From an uncultured Bacteroidales bacterium (GTDB lineage: Bacteria > Bacteroidota > Bacteroidia > Bacteroidales > UBA932), in the NCBI GenBank assembly GCA_900541925.1, contig UQMB01000023.1, positions 1-17,206 on the forward strand: a DNA stretch of 17,206 nt, read 5' to 3'. The notes beneath the pieces were generated by a model. That model had not been told where the DNA came from, did not search any database, and saw nothing but the letters and a program-made list of their open reading frames with translations. The position numbers and the translations under genes were made by a program. Shown piece by piece: positions 1 through 7,507 of the stretch. The number at the start of each line of letters is the position of its first letter. Positions within the stretch are counted from its first letter, which is position 1.

Positions 1-51
1 AAAATCAGGTATAAAAAACAAAACCGAGTCAACCTAAATCAGGACTAGACA

Positions 52-116
52 TTTGGTACGGCAAAGGCAGGGTCTGCCGTACCAATCTCTCCATGCAGCA
101 CCGGCCCAGCAGCCAC
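52..116. repeat. REP-like interspersed repeat, copy 1
   Basis: The segment is about 92% identical by eye (60 of 65) to 5415-5479. The stem is TTGGTACGGCAAA (53-65) and TCTGCCGTACCAA (73-85), with the same GGCAGGG loop and one mismatch. Both copies have the same orientation and each follows an LRR-module fimbrillin gene on the minus strand. Confidence 0.75.
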
Positions 117-288
117 TCCCACAGCCCGGAACCCGGCAGTCACTTCCTCAGCCCCGGGACCCGGCAGCCACTTCCTCAGCCCGGGGCCCAGCAGTCACTT
201 CCTCATCCCCGGGCCCAACAGCCACTTTCTCAGCCCCGAGTCAAGCAGTCACTTCCGCAGCCAGAGCCCCAGTGCCAAAGCCACGCAG
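101..288. repeat. 27-bp tandem repeat array, about six to seven units
   Basis: Units: 101-124 (short), 125-151, 152-179, 180-206, 207-233, 234-260 and a degenerate 261-288. The consensus is CCCCGGGCCCGGCAG followed by YCACTTCCTCAG. Unit lengths are 24 to 28 nt, mostly 27. Differences between units are mainly transitions. The first unit lies within the shared REP-like flank, so the array looks like an expansion from that element. Confidence 0.85.
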
Positions 289-334
289 TACAGAAAACGG
301 GGCCGCTTCTGTGCCGCCGGCTTCTGCAAACGGG

Positions 335-2275
335 CTACAGGACCTTATCTGTGCCGCAGTAGACGGCCTTGAAACGCTCAAAACTGGCCGGCATGTCACC
401 TTCTACTGCAGATTCCCCGCTCGACTTCTTCGGAGTCCATGTCTTATCGGCCGTATTAATGTTATCCTTCTGGCCCGCATCCAGATAGAGTGTGATCTGT
501 TCTTCCCCTATACCAATACCATCAAAAGCTTGATAGTGGACAGACTCGAAAAACTTTGAAGCCAAGCGGATTTCCGTCAGTTTAGGCAAGTGGTAAAAGG
601 CATGCTGGCCGAGTCTCACGACATTCGGACAATCAATGATTGTCAACTCCCTGCAGTTGGTTACAGCTATTTCCTTGACACTCTTGTACTTCAGTTCTGT
701 AATGGACGTATTGAAGAAAGTGTGATTGAGAGAAAGGACATTGGGAAAATCCGGGGTCTTTGAGAGCTTGGAACAGTTTGCAAACGCAAAATCAGCATTC
801 GTCACATTCTCAAGGCCTGAAACCGAAACCAGACTGGCACATTTCTCAAAGGCGCTCGTGATGTTGACCACATCCCCGGAACCGATGAAAGTCACGAGTC
901 TGCTTCCTGCGCCGCTTTCCGTGACGCCTCCTGAGCCGTCGTATTCTCTAACTACAGAGGAGAAACGCAAATTGTAGACTTCTTCAGCACCCGGACGGAC
1001 TTCTGCGAGGCTCTTGACCCCCTTCAGTCCGCTCATATCCAGACAGGTGACATCGTTGTCCCGGACGTAGGCCGCGATGACAGCGAAAGCCTCAAGGGTT
1101 TCCTTTGACATACCATCGCTTTCATTGCTCAACGGCTCACTGTTGTCAAACTCTCCGGTCAAGATCAGTTTGCCGTTCACGCAGCATTCATCAAACAATT
1201 CCGGAGTCATGAAGTCTGCAAGCGACTTCTTGGCGGAGGGATTCTCAGCATTCCACTCAGACAACAGAGTGCGCAAATCTGAGATGTTCACCAACTTGAC
1301 AGCCTCAAAATCAGCCCCATCGCCGCCCACCGTGCTGGTGCCGCCCCAGTCTTCGATGTTCACGCCCGCAATCTCCACCTTGTCATTACCGACCTTCAGA
1401 TTCATCTGATATGCGTTGCCGGGCTTGAACTTGCCATCGAAGCCGCTTGCCGGGATGAGCCGGTAGTCCTTGTCGTCGGAGAGGGTGAAAGTCAGCATCT
1501 CATTCCCGTCGAAGAAACCATGAGGATAGAATATGACTTCACAGGCGAGTTTCCCGTCCGCAGAGCAGTCATGCATCTTGATGCTCACAGCATTGGCACT
1601 CACATCCGGGGCCACGCCGACAAAACTCTCCGTCGCCCCGGAAATACCGCGAAAATAAATAGCAGCCTTATCAACCGACCTGCGGAACAGCGCCTCCCGT
1701 ATGGAAATATCCTTACCATTGAACTCCGTGCCGAGGGCGATGTTCACCGTGAGCTTGACGAGAGCGTGCTTGAACTCTATGTTCAATTTCTTGTCAATCA
1801 ACCCAGTAGCCGGATCGAAACCCTGCATCAGGCACCAGAGCAGATCCGCGTCGGCAAGCCCCTCCGACTGGTCAAGAGGGATGGTGAACCTTACCTGATT
1901 CGGGTCATCCTGCCCCGCCACATAAGGAGCATAAGCATACACGCCGAGACTGGTCGAAGCGTCCTTCCAGAGCATCGGAGTCGCAGCGGTCCAGTTGTTG
2001 GAGCCGTCATTGCTCCAGAGCACATTGGACTGGGTGTACTTCTGCCCGTCACCGTAATCCAGGAAAAGCCCGAGAGTGCTCCCCCCGTACGTGGTCGGAG
2101 CCGCAGTCTCAAAGCGGGTGCCGGGGGCCTTGGTATCGGGCGAATACACACTGGCGCTGATCCGGACAACCCCGTCCTCCGGGAAACCGCCATCCGCCGC
2201 GACCGGAGCCTTGGTGCAGGACGCGAGGGCCGCGGCAGCGAAAGCCAGAACCATGTATAATGATATGTTCCTCAT
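335..2275 (-). CDS. Fimbrillin (beta class) fused to BspA-like leucine-rich module
   Basis: This 646-aa lipoprotein starts at the ATG at 2273-2275, 2 nt after the preceding stop. A TTG two codons upstream is possible but less likely. Lipobox is ALASC (Cys20). The beta pilin domain carries FPEDGVVRISASVYSPDTKA (31-50), TR at 53-54, YGGSTLGLFLDYGDG (63-77), TPMLWKDA (99-106), IEFKHALVKLTVNIALGTEF and closes LKVGNDKVEIAGVNIEDWGG (293-312). The C-terminal half matches the LRR module of the gene at 5548-7494: ISDLRTLLSEWNAENP, ELFDECCVNGKLILTGEFDN, LDMSGLKGVKSL, LVSVSGLENVTNA, LTIIDCPNVVRL, LTEIRLASKFF, ending FKAVYCGTDKVL. It is the last gene of the visible operon and ends before a repeat-rich non-coding stretch. 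Likely a binding subunit. Confidence 0.84.
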   Translation of the reverse strand: MRNISLYMVLAFAAAALASCTKAPVAADGGFPEDGVVRISASVYSPDTKAPGTRFETAAPTTYGGSTLGLFLDYGDGQKYTQSNVLWSNDGSNNWTAATPMLWKDASTSLGVYAYAPYVAGQDDPNQVRFTIPLDQSEGLADADLLWCLMQGFDPATGLIDKKLNIEFKHALVKLTVNIALGTEFNGKDISIREALFRRSVDKAAIYFRGISGATESFVGVAPDVSANAVSIKMHDCSADGKLACEVIFYPHGFFDGNEMLTFTLSDDKDYRLIPASGFDGKFKPGNAYQMNLKVGNDKVEIAGVNIEDWGGTSTVGGDGADFEAVKLVNISDLRTLLSEWNAENPSAKKSLADFMTPELFDECCVNGKLILTGEFDNSEPLSNESDGMSKETLEAFAVIAAYVRDNDVTCLDMSGLKGVKSLAEVRPGAEEVYNLRFSSVVREYDGSGGVTESGAGSRLVTFIGSGDVVNITSAFEKCASLVSVSGLENVTNADFAFANCSKLSKTPDFPNVLSLNHTFFNTSITELKYKSVKEIAVTNCRELTIIDCPNVVRLGQHAFYHLPKLTEIRLASKFFESVHYQAFDGIGIGEEQITLYLDAGQKDNINTADKTWTPKKSSGESAVEGDMPASFERFKAVYCGTDKVL

Positions 2276-2277
2276 AA

Positions 2278-4296
2278 TCAAATAGCTTCAATTTTGGTAA
2301 TATCCACGCCCTCCGGATAAGAGGCAACTGCTTTGAGATCCTTCGTACCGGCCTTCCTGTAGGTACACTTATCCGTGACCGTGATGGAATAATCAATCTT
2401 CCCTATGAAATACCCCGTGTATTCAATATCTGTGGTACTGTTGCAGTCCTTGTCCACATCCATATAACCTTCGAACTTGAGACCGGAAATAGTGGCAACG
2501 CGGACCTTTCCAAACATTCCTCCAACGTGGCACTCATTGCCGCCGTACGGCTTGCAGGAAATACTCCCATAAACTGCACAGTTCTTGACTATGGCATCGT
2601 TATTATGTTCCATTTCAGCAACAAGTCCGCCCACACTACTTTCTCTGGACATATTATCGCATTTAATGTCCGCATAGGACTGGCAATCAGAAATCACAGG
2701 AACGCCATAAATGAGGAGGCCGGCAATCCCGCCCACATTGCCTTTACCACTGGAAACCACACCCCGTACAGTGCAACCTTCGATAGTGATATTGCCATCA
2801 TTATTGAATTCTCCTTCCCCGATTATGCCTCCGGAATACCTTCCACAGCAATCCACATTCACCTCGCAATTGGAAACTTTATTTTTTCCAATTATGGCAC
2901 CTATCAGCCCACCGGAATAGACATTTTTGACATCTGATTTTACAGTACCGTCAACTTTACAAGATTCCACCGTGATATCTGCACCAAAAGCGACAAGCAA
3001 GGCGGCCCAATATTTAATTTCTCCTGAGACCTTGCCGTTTCTCAAGATAAGATTGCTGATCGTCGCATCACTAGCCTCCCCGAAAAAGCCTGCACAATCG
3101 TCACCGGCACTAGCGTTGACGGTCATATTGATAATCACCTTGCCATTGCCGTCAAAATGCCCCCTGAAAGACTTGCCTTTCCCTATCGGCGTCCAAGGCT
3201 GACCGTTGAGGTCGATGTTGGCATCGAGCTTAATGTATTTTCCGGAAAAACTGACCCCATCATTCACAAGCTTCGCAAAGCCGGCCAGCTGGGCGGCGGT
3301 GTTTATGACATAAGGATATTCCTCTGTCCCATAACCATACTCTTCGTAGCCATAGCCCTGAAGGGCCGTGTCCACACTCGTCCCGTCCCAGACACTGTAG
3401 CGGTCAGTCACGGTCTCATAGTCCCCGTCTATCGGCTCGCCGGCACCCCATGGCGCGACTGTGACGCCTGCGATCTTGACGGTCTCCTTGCCCACCATAA
3501 GATTGTAGATGTAATGCTTGCCAATCTCCATCGGAGCCGGGTTCGAGACAGTAAGGGTCTTGCCGGCCACAGTCATCCTGATGAAAGCATTGCCGTTATA
3601 ATCGCAGCCGTTACGCCCGATCGCCGTATAAGAATATCCTTTCAAGCCTGCTGTGCCTTCCGGCTGGGCGGCACCCTGCGCGTCACGGATATACGGAGTC
3701 ACAGTGATGATTTCATCGCCCTGACCACCATCCCACAGATGCATTTTCAGATCCGTGATCTTGGCATCCTCGGAGCTGAACTCATCAGCGAAACCGGCAA
3801 TCACCACAGTGACAAGGGAACGCTGGCGCTTGAGCGTGGCCGTGAGCCGCTTGTCGTCAGGAATCTCGGTGTATACGATGTCCTCAGACTTCATGAGATC
3901 CGACCTGCTCATCTTCTCGAGGGTAGACTGGTCCTTGAAAAACTCACCGAAGTCGCGTTCATGGCCGATATACGGGTACTGGAGACGGAAAGTGTTCTCG
4001 CCTCCGCTCTGCCACGCAAGATAATTATCCCCCTCCGGAGCCCATGAAATCCCGTCAAACTTGTAGTTCACAAGTTTGTTGGCGGAAACATGGATGACCG
4101 AGATCTTGTCGCCGGCATTGAACCTGGTCTGCTCTTCCGCCGAGCCCAGCGGATTGCTGCGCGTGAGAGAGCCCACAGAAACGTTGACGCGCACCGCGTC
4201 AGGGTCGGCCGCATAGCCGGTTCCGGCCTGAGGAGTCTTCGTACAGGCGGCAAACAGGGTGAGCAGCGCCATCAGATATACTTTTTGCATCTTCAT
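2278..4296 (-). CDS. Fimbrillin (alpha class) fused to GLUG-type adhesin repeats, copy 2
   Basis: This 672-aa lipoprotein has lipobox LFAAC (Cys18). The alpha pilin domain carries DPDAVRVNVSVGSLTRSNPL (31-50, TR at 45-46), EEQTRFNAGDKISV (54-67), LKRQRSLVTVVIAGF, and closes LMVGKETVKIAGVTVAPWG (266-284). The C-terminal module starts at VWDGT (302) after a gap and has a Tyr/Gly-rich insert (GYGYEEYGYGTEEYPYV, 314-330). It continues NTAAQLAGFAKLVN, WTPIGK, GHFDGNG and strands SGGLIG, SGGIIG, VGGIAG, VGGLVA, VGGMFG. This is the GLUG-type pattern, with many Cys at matching strand positions. The module is clearly more diverged from copies at 8502-12417 than those are from each other. It lies 1 nt after the previous gene. 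Confidence 0.85.
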   Translation of the reverse strand: MKMQKVYLMALLTLFAACTKTPQAGTGYAADPDAVRVNVSVGSLTRSNPLGSAEEQTRFNAGDKISVIHVSANKLVNYKFDGISWAPEGDNYLAWQSGGENTFRLQYPYIGHERDFGEFFKDQSTLEKMSRSDLMKSEDIVYTEIPDDKRLTATLKRQRSLVTVVIAGFADEFSSEDAKITDLKMHLWDGGQGDEIITVTPYIRDAQGAAQPEGTAGLKGYSYTAIGRNGCDYNGNAFIRMTVAGKTLTVSNPAPMEIGKHYIYNLMVGKETVKIAGVTVAPWGAGEPIDGDYETVTDRYSVWDGTSVDTALQGYGYEEYGYGTEEYPYVINTAAQLAGFAKLVNDGVSFSGKYIKLDANIDLNGQPWTPIGKGKSFRGHFDGNGKVIINMTVNASAGDDCAGFFGEASDATISNLILRNGKVSGEIKYWAALLVAFGADITVESCKVDGTVKSDVKNVYSGGLIGAIIGKNKVSNCEVNVDCCGRYSGGIIGEGEFNNDGNITIEGCTVRGVVSSGKGNVGGIAGLLIYGVPVISDCQSYADIKCDNMSRESSVGGLVAEMEHNNDAIVKNCAVYGSISCKPYGGNECHVGGMFGKVRVATISGLKFEGYMDVDKDCNSTTDIEYTGYFIGKIDYSITVTDKCTYRKAGTKDLKAVASYPEGVDITKIEAI

Positions 4297-4297
4297 A

Positions 4298-5332
4298 TCA
4301 GTCAGTCTCTATTGTCCCACGGTCAACATCTTCCCATCTTGCGGCCGAAGTCCCGCCCAGCGCTACGTCATCCTTGCCGACCCGCAGGTTCAGGCGGTGG
4401 ACGTAATTCCCCGTAAACTCATATTCGGAAGGAAGAGTCCAGCTATAGTCCTTCCCGTCCACCTTGAAGCTCAGCTTGAACTGCTCCGCAGCGACAGTCT
4501 GGGGCGCCAGGATACACTCGTACACGGAAATGCAGTTGCCGTTCTTGTCCGCAGCCGGCGTCCATGAGACATTGTAAGGCTTGACATCAGACGCATCGCC
4601 GACAGCAGATATGTTCAACTCATCTTCCGCTGGTTCCTTTACAAACCTGACGGTACGTTTCGTGCCGGAAACCACCACGTCGCTGATGATGTCCTGAGCC
4701 GGAACCCCGGAACCGTTGAACTGCGTGCCGAGCTTGAATGTGATCACCAGATTGCTGAGCATGTGCCGGAAAACCACATGAAGCTTGCCGTCCTGAAGCA
4801 GGTCCTTCGGGGTGACATCTTTCTTATAATAGAAGAGCAGGTCAGAATCATAGTTGTCTTTTGACTGTTCAGCCTGGACTTCGAATGTGACATATTTACG
4901 TTCGCCAGCATCAGACAAAAGCCGGTCAACCCTTGGATCCCAGCCGATAGCATAGGAACCCTCCGTGCGGCAAGGGGCCATGGCGGCGACACGGACATTC
5001 GTGGTGCTGTTGTACCACAGCATCTTGGATGCAGCCGCAGACGGGATCCATTCTCCAGAACCAGAGTCATACGTGAACCTGGAGTTGTTGTAGCCATACC
5101 CATTATCAATCCCCCAAGGATCCACTCCAGCCACGAATGTTTCTACCAGCAAATCAAACTCTTTCAGAGACTCAGGAATACCGGCTCCATGGCTGCTCCG
5201 CGTCATCCCGTCCACCTGGGCGGTGACACGGATGGCGAGGTCTTCCGGCCCGCCGCCCTCAACGGGCGCCGTCTGCTTGGCGCAGCCCGCCGCGAGCAGC
5301 ACCGCCCCGGTCATCAATAGTATCTGTCTCAT
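4298..5332 (-). CDS. Short fimbrillin lipoprotein, gamma class, copy 3
   Basis: This 344-aa protein has lipobox LLAAGC (Cys17). It carries VTAQVDGMTRSSHGA with TR at 44-45, then ESLKEFDLLVE, the gamma-class mark. Other motifs: SKMLWYN (102-108), VVFRHMLSNLVITF (186-199), GTQFNGSGVPAQDIISD (202-218), NCISVYECILAPQTV (266-280), and the closing strand LRVGKDDVALGG...ARW (316-333). It ends IETD. It is longer than copies 1 and 2 mainly through an insert around residues 65-85 (VAGVDPWGIDNGYGYNNS). It opens the third cassette after the 215-nt gap and stops 1 nt before the next gene. The leader immediately before the ATG is very AT-rich (ACTTATATTTAAT). Likely an accessory pilin. Confidence 0.85.
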   Translation of the reverse strand: MRQILLMTGAVLLAAGCAKQTAPVEGGGPEDLAIRVTAQVDGMTRSSHGAGIPESLKEFDLLVETFVAGVDPWGIDNGYGYNNSRFTYDSGSGEWIPSAAASKMLWYNSTTNVRVAAMAPCRTEGSYAIGWDPRVDRLLSDAGERKYVTFEVQAEQSKDNYDSDLLFYYKKDVTPKDLLQDGKLHVVFRHMLSNLVITFKLGTQFNGSGVPAQDIISDVVVSGTKRTVRFVKEPAEDELNISAVGDASDVKPYNVSWTPAADKNGNCISVYECILAPQTVAAEQFKLSFKVDGKDYSWTLPSEYEFTGNYVHRLNLRVGKDDVALGGTSAARWEDVDRGTIETD

Positions 5333-5365
5333 ATTAAATATAAGTATATTATGTTAAAGCGGAAT

Positions 5366-5397
5366 TCCGTACGGGAAACGGCTGTCTGCCGTACGGA
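5366..5397. repeat. Palindromic hairpin A
   Basis: TCCGTACGG (5366-5374) and CCGTACGGA (5389-5397) form a perfect 9-bp stem with a 14-nt loop. The core CCGTAC is shared with the stem of the neighbouring REP-like repeat. No U-tract follows on either strand, so it is not a canonical terminator. Confidence 0.6.
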
Positions 5398-5414
5398 TTG
5401 GGCTCGCATGATGG

Positions 5415-5479
5415 TTTGGTACGGCAAAGGCAGGGTTTGCCGTACCAATCTCTCCGCGCAGCACTGGCCCGGCAGCCAC
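5415..5479. repeat. REP-like interspersed repeat, copy 2
   Basis: This 65-bp segment matches 52-116 with five differences and the same orientation. Its core is a perfect 13-bp stem: TTGGTACGGCAAA (5416-5428) and TTTGCCGTACCAA (5436-5448), with loop GGCAGGG. The flank CAATCTCTCC...GGCCCGGCAGCCAC is also shared. No run of T follows on the minus strand. It resembles an extragenic palindromic element more than a Rho-independent terminator, though it could stabilise or end the upstream message. Confidence 0.75.
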
Positions 5480-5547
5480 CTCGACAAACTCAGCGGCCAG
5501 ACAGCTGATTCTTTGTATTGCGGTATGGGAATGATTGAGCACATGGA

Positions 5548-7494
5548 TTATTTGATCCGCGTGTTGCCACAGTAAATGTGTTCGAAACTGTTGAGGAGGA
5601 TGTAGTCAGTAGTGCCATCTGCCTGGACAGCTGATGTATTGCCATCTGCTTTCTTCGGCCGCCATTCGTAGTAGTCATTGGACGCAATATGTTTTATATT
5701 GTCCACCTGATTTTCATTCAGGTATAGTGCGACCCTGCCTATAGGTATTCCACCCTGAAAAACATTGGCATTCACCAATTCAAAAGACTCTGCTGTCAAG
5801 TGCAGTTCCTTAAGATTATCCAGTGCTCTGATATTACCCTTAAACGCTCCGCCAATCAACCAATTCACCTTAGGGCAATCAATGACTTCAAGTGAGGCAC
5901 AGTCGCTAATGGCCAATATTTCAGCATTATCATGCCGGAGCTCTTTAATGGCGGTATCACTGAATGTATATCTCAGATTTGTCGCCTTCGGCATATTCGG
6001 AACTACGGAAAGCTTACGGCAACCTTGGAACGCTCCCCGGGCCCCGGTTACATTTTCCAGACCGGAGACGGAGACTAGATTATTATTATTCCCAAAACAA
6101 GAATCAATAACTGTAATATCCGGAGAGCCGATGAATGTCTCCAAATAGCCCGCATAGAAAGACAGGTCATAAGACTCGCTGCCGTTTTTCTTTTGAATCT
6201 TCCCGATAGCGGTCAAACCTTTGAGTCCGCTGAGGTCAACCTCTTTGACATTGTTCGCTTTCGTCCTGACATATTCCGCTATCTTCTCAAACGCCTCAAG
6301 AGTCTCCTCGGACATCCCGTAACACTTTTTGGACCCAGTGTCTTCGTACGCCGGGGTCGTGTTGTCAAACTCTCCGGAGATTATCAGCTTGCCATTTTTG
6401 CAGTTCTCATCAAACAATTCCTTGGTGATAAGGTCCTTGAGCTGCTTTTGGTCATTCGGATTGGCATCGTTCCACGCCTTGAGCCGGGAGCGCAGGCCGG
6501 ACATGCTTATAGGATCGGAGAGCTTGTCGGCTTCTTGCTCGCCGCCACCTTCTATGAGGTCGACTGTGGCACCCCAGTCGGAGACGGTGATGTCACCGGC
6601 CTCAAGCTTGTCCTTGCCGACGGTGATGTTGTAGGTGTAATGTTTGCCAGCCTCGAACGCAGGGCGGCCGGTGACGTATAACACAGCCTTATCCTGTTCA
6701 GTACCAGGCTTCCACCATACTGTGATTTTCAGGAACACCGCAGAATCATCCCCGTCGCAAGGGACGACGATGGCGTGGCAGTTACCATCCGTAGTATAGG
6801 CCTTGTCATACCGATAAGGCCTCACATCCACAGGATCTCCACTTCCGGTACCGTCAGGGCTGACAACGCTCCGGCCGGACCGGATGCTCTCCACTCTGAT
6901 CATATAAATGTCCTTCCCGTCAAACTGGTTGTTGAGTCTGTTCTTGTCCACATTGACTGTGACAAGAGCCATCTTGCGCTGCATCACAAGGCGGAGCTTA
7001 TGGTCGGATGGAATCTTGTCTTTAGAGTTGCAGACATATTCACCGGTCATAAAATCCGCCTTTTCGAAGTTGCCATGGTTTTCATCTAAACTTCCACTTT
7101 GGTCGGCCGGCAGAGTGAAGCCGTCCTTTGCAGAAGCCGGATACCAGGCCTTATAGGTGACAGGGGCCTTCCAGACGAGATAGTCGGTGGCAGGTACAGG
7201 ATTCCAGACTTCGGCGTCAAACTCGTATGTTACGGTCTTTTCCACCTTTCCGTTAGCCTCGGCTGAGACAGCAATCCGATCCCCTGGGTACTTTGTTCCT
7301 TCGGGACCTTTGAACTTCTTCTGTTCCTCCTCAGTACCGGCAGGATAGGTCTTGGTCAGCGCCCCCACCGAAGCCTCTATGCGGACCGCATCCGGGTCGG
7401 TGGCCCAGGTGCGCTCCGGGGCGGTCTTGGTGCAGCCGGCGAGAAGCGCGGCTGACGCGAGAGGCGCGAGTATAGATATTATATTGATTCTCAT
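5548..7494 (-). CDS. Fimbrillin (alpha class) fused to BspA-like leucine-rich module
   Basis: This 648-aa lipoprotein has lipobox LLAGC with Cys21. The alpha pilin domain spans to about 310: DPDAVRIEASVGALTKTYPA (33-52, TK at 47-48), EEEQKKF, GDRIAVSAEA, LVMQRKMALVTVNV (169-182), then TVGKDKLEAGDITVSDWGA (291-309). The rest is a different module. A lead segment (MSGLRSRLKAWNDANP, KELFDENCKNGKLIISGEFD) precedes irregular leucine-rich strands from about 415: EVDLSGLKGL, LVSVSGLENVTGA, ISDCASLEVIDCPKV, LKELHLTAESF. These resemble LRR_5/BspA-type surface repeats. C-terminus is YCGNTRIK. Homologous LRR halves occur here and in the last gene, but their pilin halves belong to different classes. The gene is followed by the 215-nt gap. 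Confidence 0.84.
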   Translation of the reverse strand: MRINIISILAPLASAALLAGCTKTAPERTWATDPDAVRIEASVGALTKTYPAGTEEEQKKFKGPEGTKYPGDRIAVSAEANGKVEKTVTYEFDAEVWNPVPATDYLVWKAPVTYKAWYPASAKDGFTLPADQSGSLDENHGNFEKADFMTGEYVCNSKDKIPSDHKLRLVMQRKMALVTVNVDKNRLNNQFDGKDIYMIRVESIRSGRSVVSPDGTGSGDPVDVRPYRYDKAYTTDGNCHAIVVPCDGDDSAVFLKITVWWKPGTEQDKAVLYVTGRPAFEAGKHYTYNITVGKDKLEAGDITVSDWGATVDLIEGGGEQEADKLSDPISMSGLRSRLKAWNDANPNDQKQLKDLITKELFDENCKNGKLIISGEFDNTTPAYEDTGSKKCYGMSEETLEAFEKIAEYVRTKANNVKEVDLSGLKGLTAIGKIQKKNGSESYDLSFYAGYLETFIGSPDITVIDSCFGNNNNLVSVSGLENVTGARGAFQGCRKLSVVPNMPKATNLRYTFSDTAIKELRHDNAEILAISDCASLEVIDCPKVNWLIGGAFKGNIRALDNLKELHLTAESFELVNANVFQGGIPIGRVALYLNENQVDNIKHIASNDYYEWRPKKADGNTSAVQADGTTDYILLNSFEHIYCGNTRIK

Positions 7495-7507
7495 ATCTTT
7501 CTATCCT

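Larger units (their letters stand above)
1..334. other. Non-coding, repeat-rich region after the operon
   Basis: No credible gene is seen. It holds the REP-like copy (52-116) and the 27-bp tandem array (101-288), with 46 nt to the stop codon of the last gene. Bases 1-50 are AT-rich and carry AAATCAGG twice (2-9 and 36-43). On the minus strand a T-rich run (GGTTTTGTTTTTTA, 25-12) lies about 27 nt past the hairpin, too far for a standard terminator. The plus-strand open frame across the array is Pro/Ala/Ser-rich repeat translation and runs antisense into the last gene. Confidence 0.6.
5333..5547. other. 215-nt intergenic gap inside the fimbrillin array
   Basis: All other junctions from the shaft pilin gene onward are 18 nt or less or overlap. 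I see no coding sequence here with fimbrillin features. The gap contains hairpin A (5366-5397), the REP-like copy (5415-5479), a REP-like motif TCGACAAACTCAGCGGCC (5482-5499), and about 30 AT-rich bases directly before the next start codon. No exact TAnnTTTG box is found on the minus strand, so a separate promoter for the last three genes is possible but not shown. It sits where a beta-class fimbrillin would be expected from the cassette order. Confidence 0.7.

Noticed and set aside
53..559. Plus-strand open frame of 168 codons rich in Pro, Ala and Ser
   Set aside because: Its repetitive part is the 27-bp tandem array and the rest is antisense to the last fimbrillin; no domain, signal peptide or start context supports it.
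5416..5448. Rho-independent terminator after the alpha-LRR gene
   Set aside because: The stem is strong but no T-run follows on the minus strand, and the element recurs with its flanks, which points to a REP-like repeat.
5351..5575. Small open frames on both strands in the 215-nt gap
   Set aside because: They consist of the palindromic repeats translated, overlap a real gene end, and show no family features.
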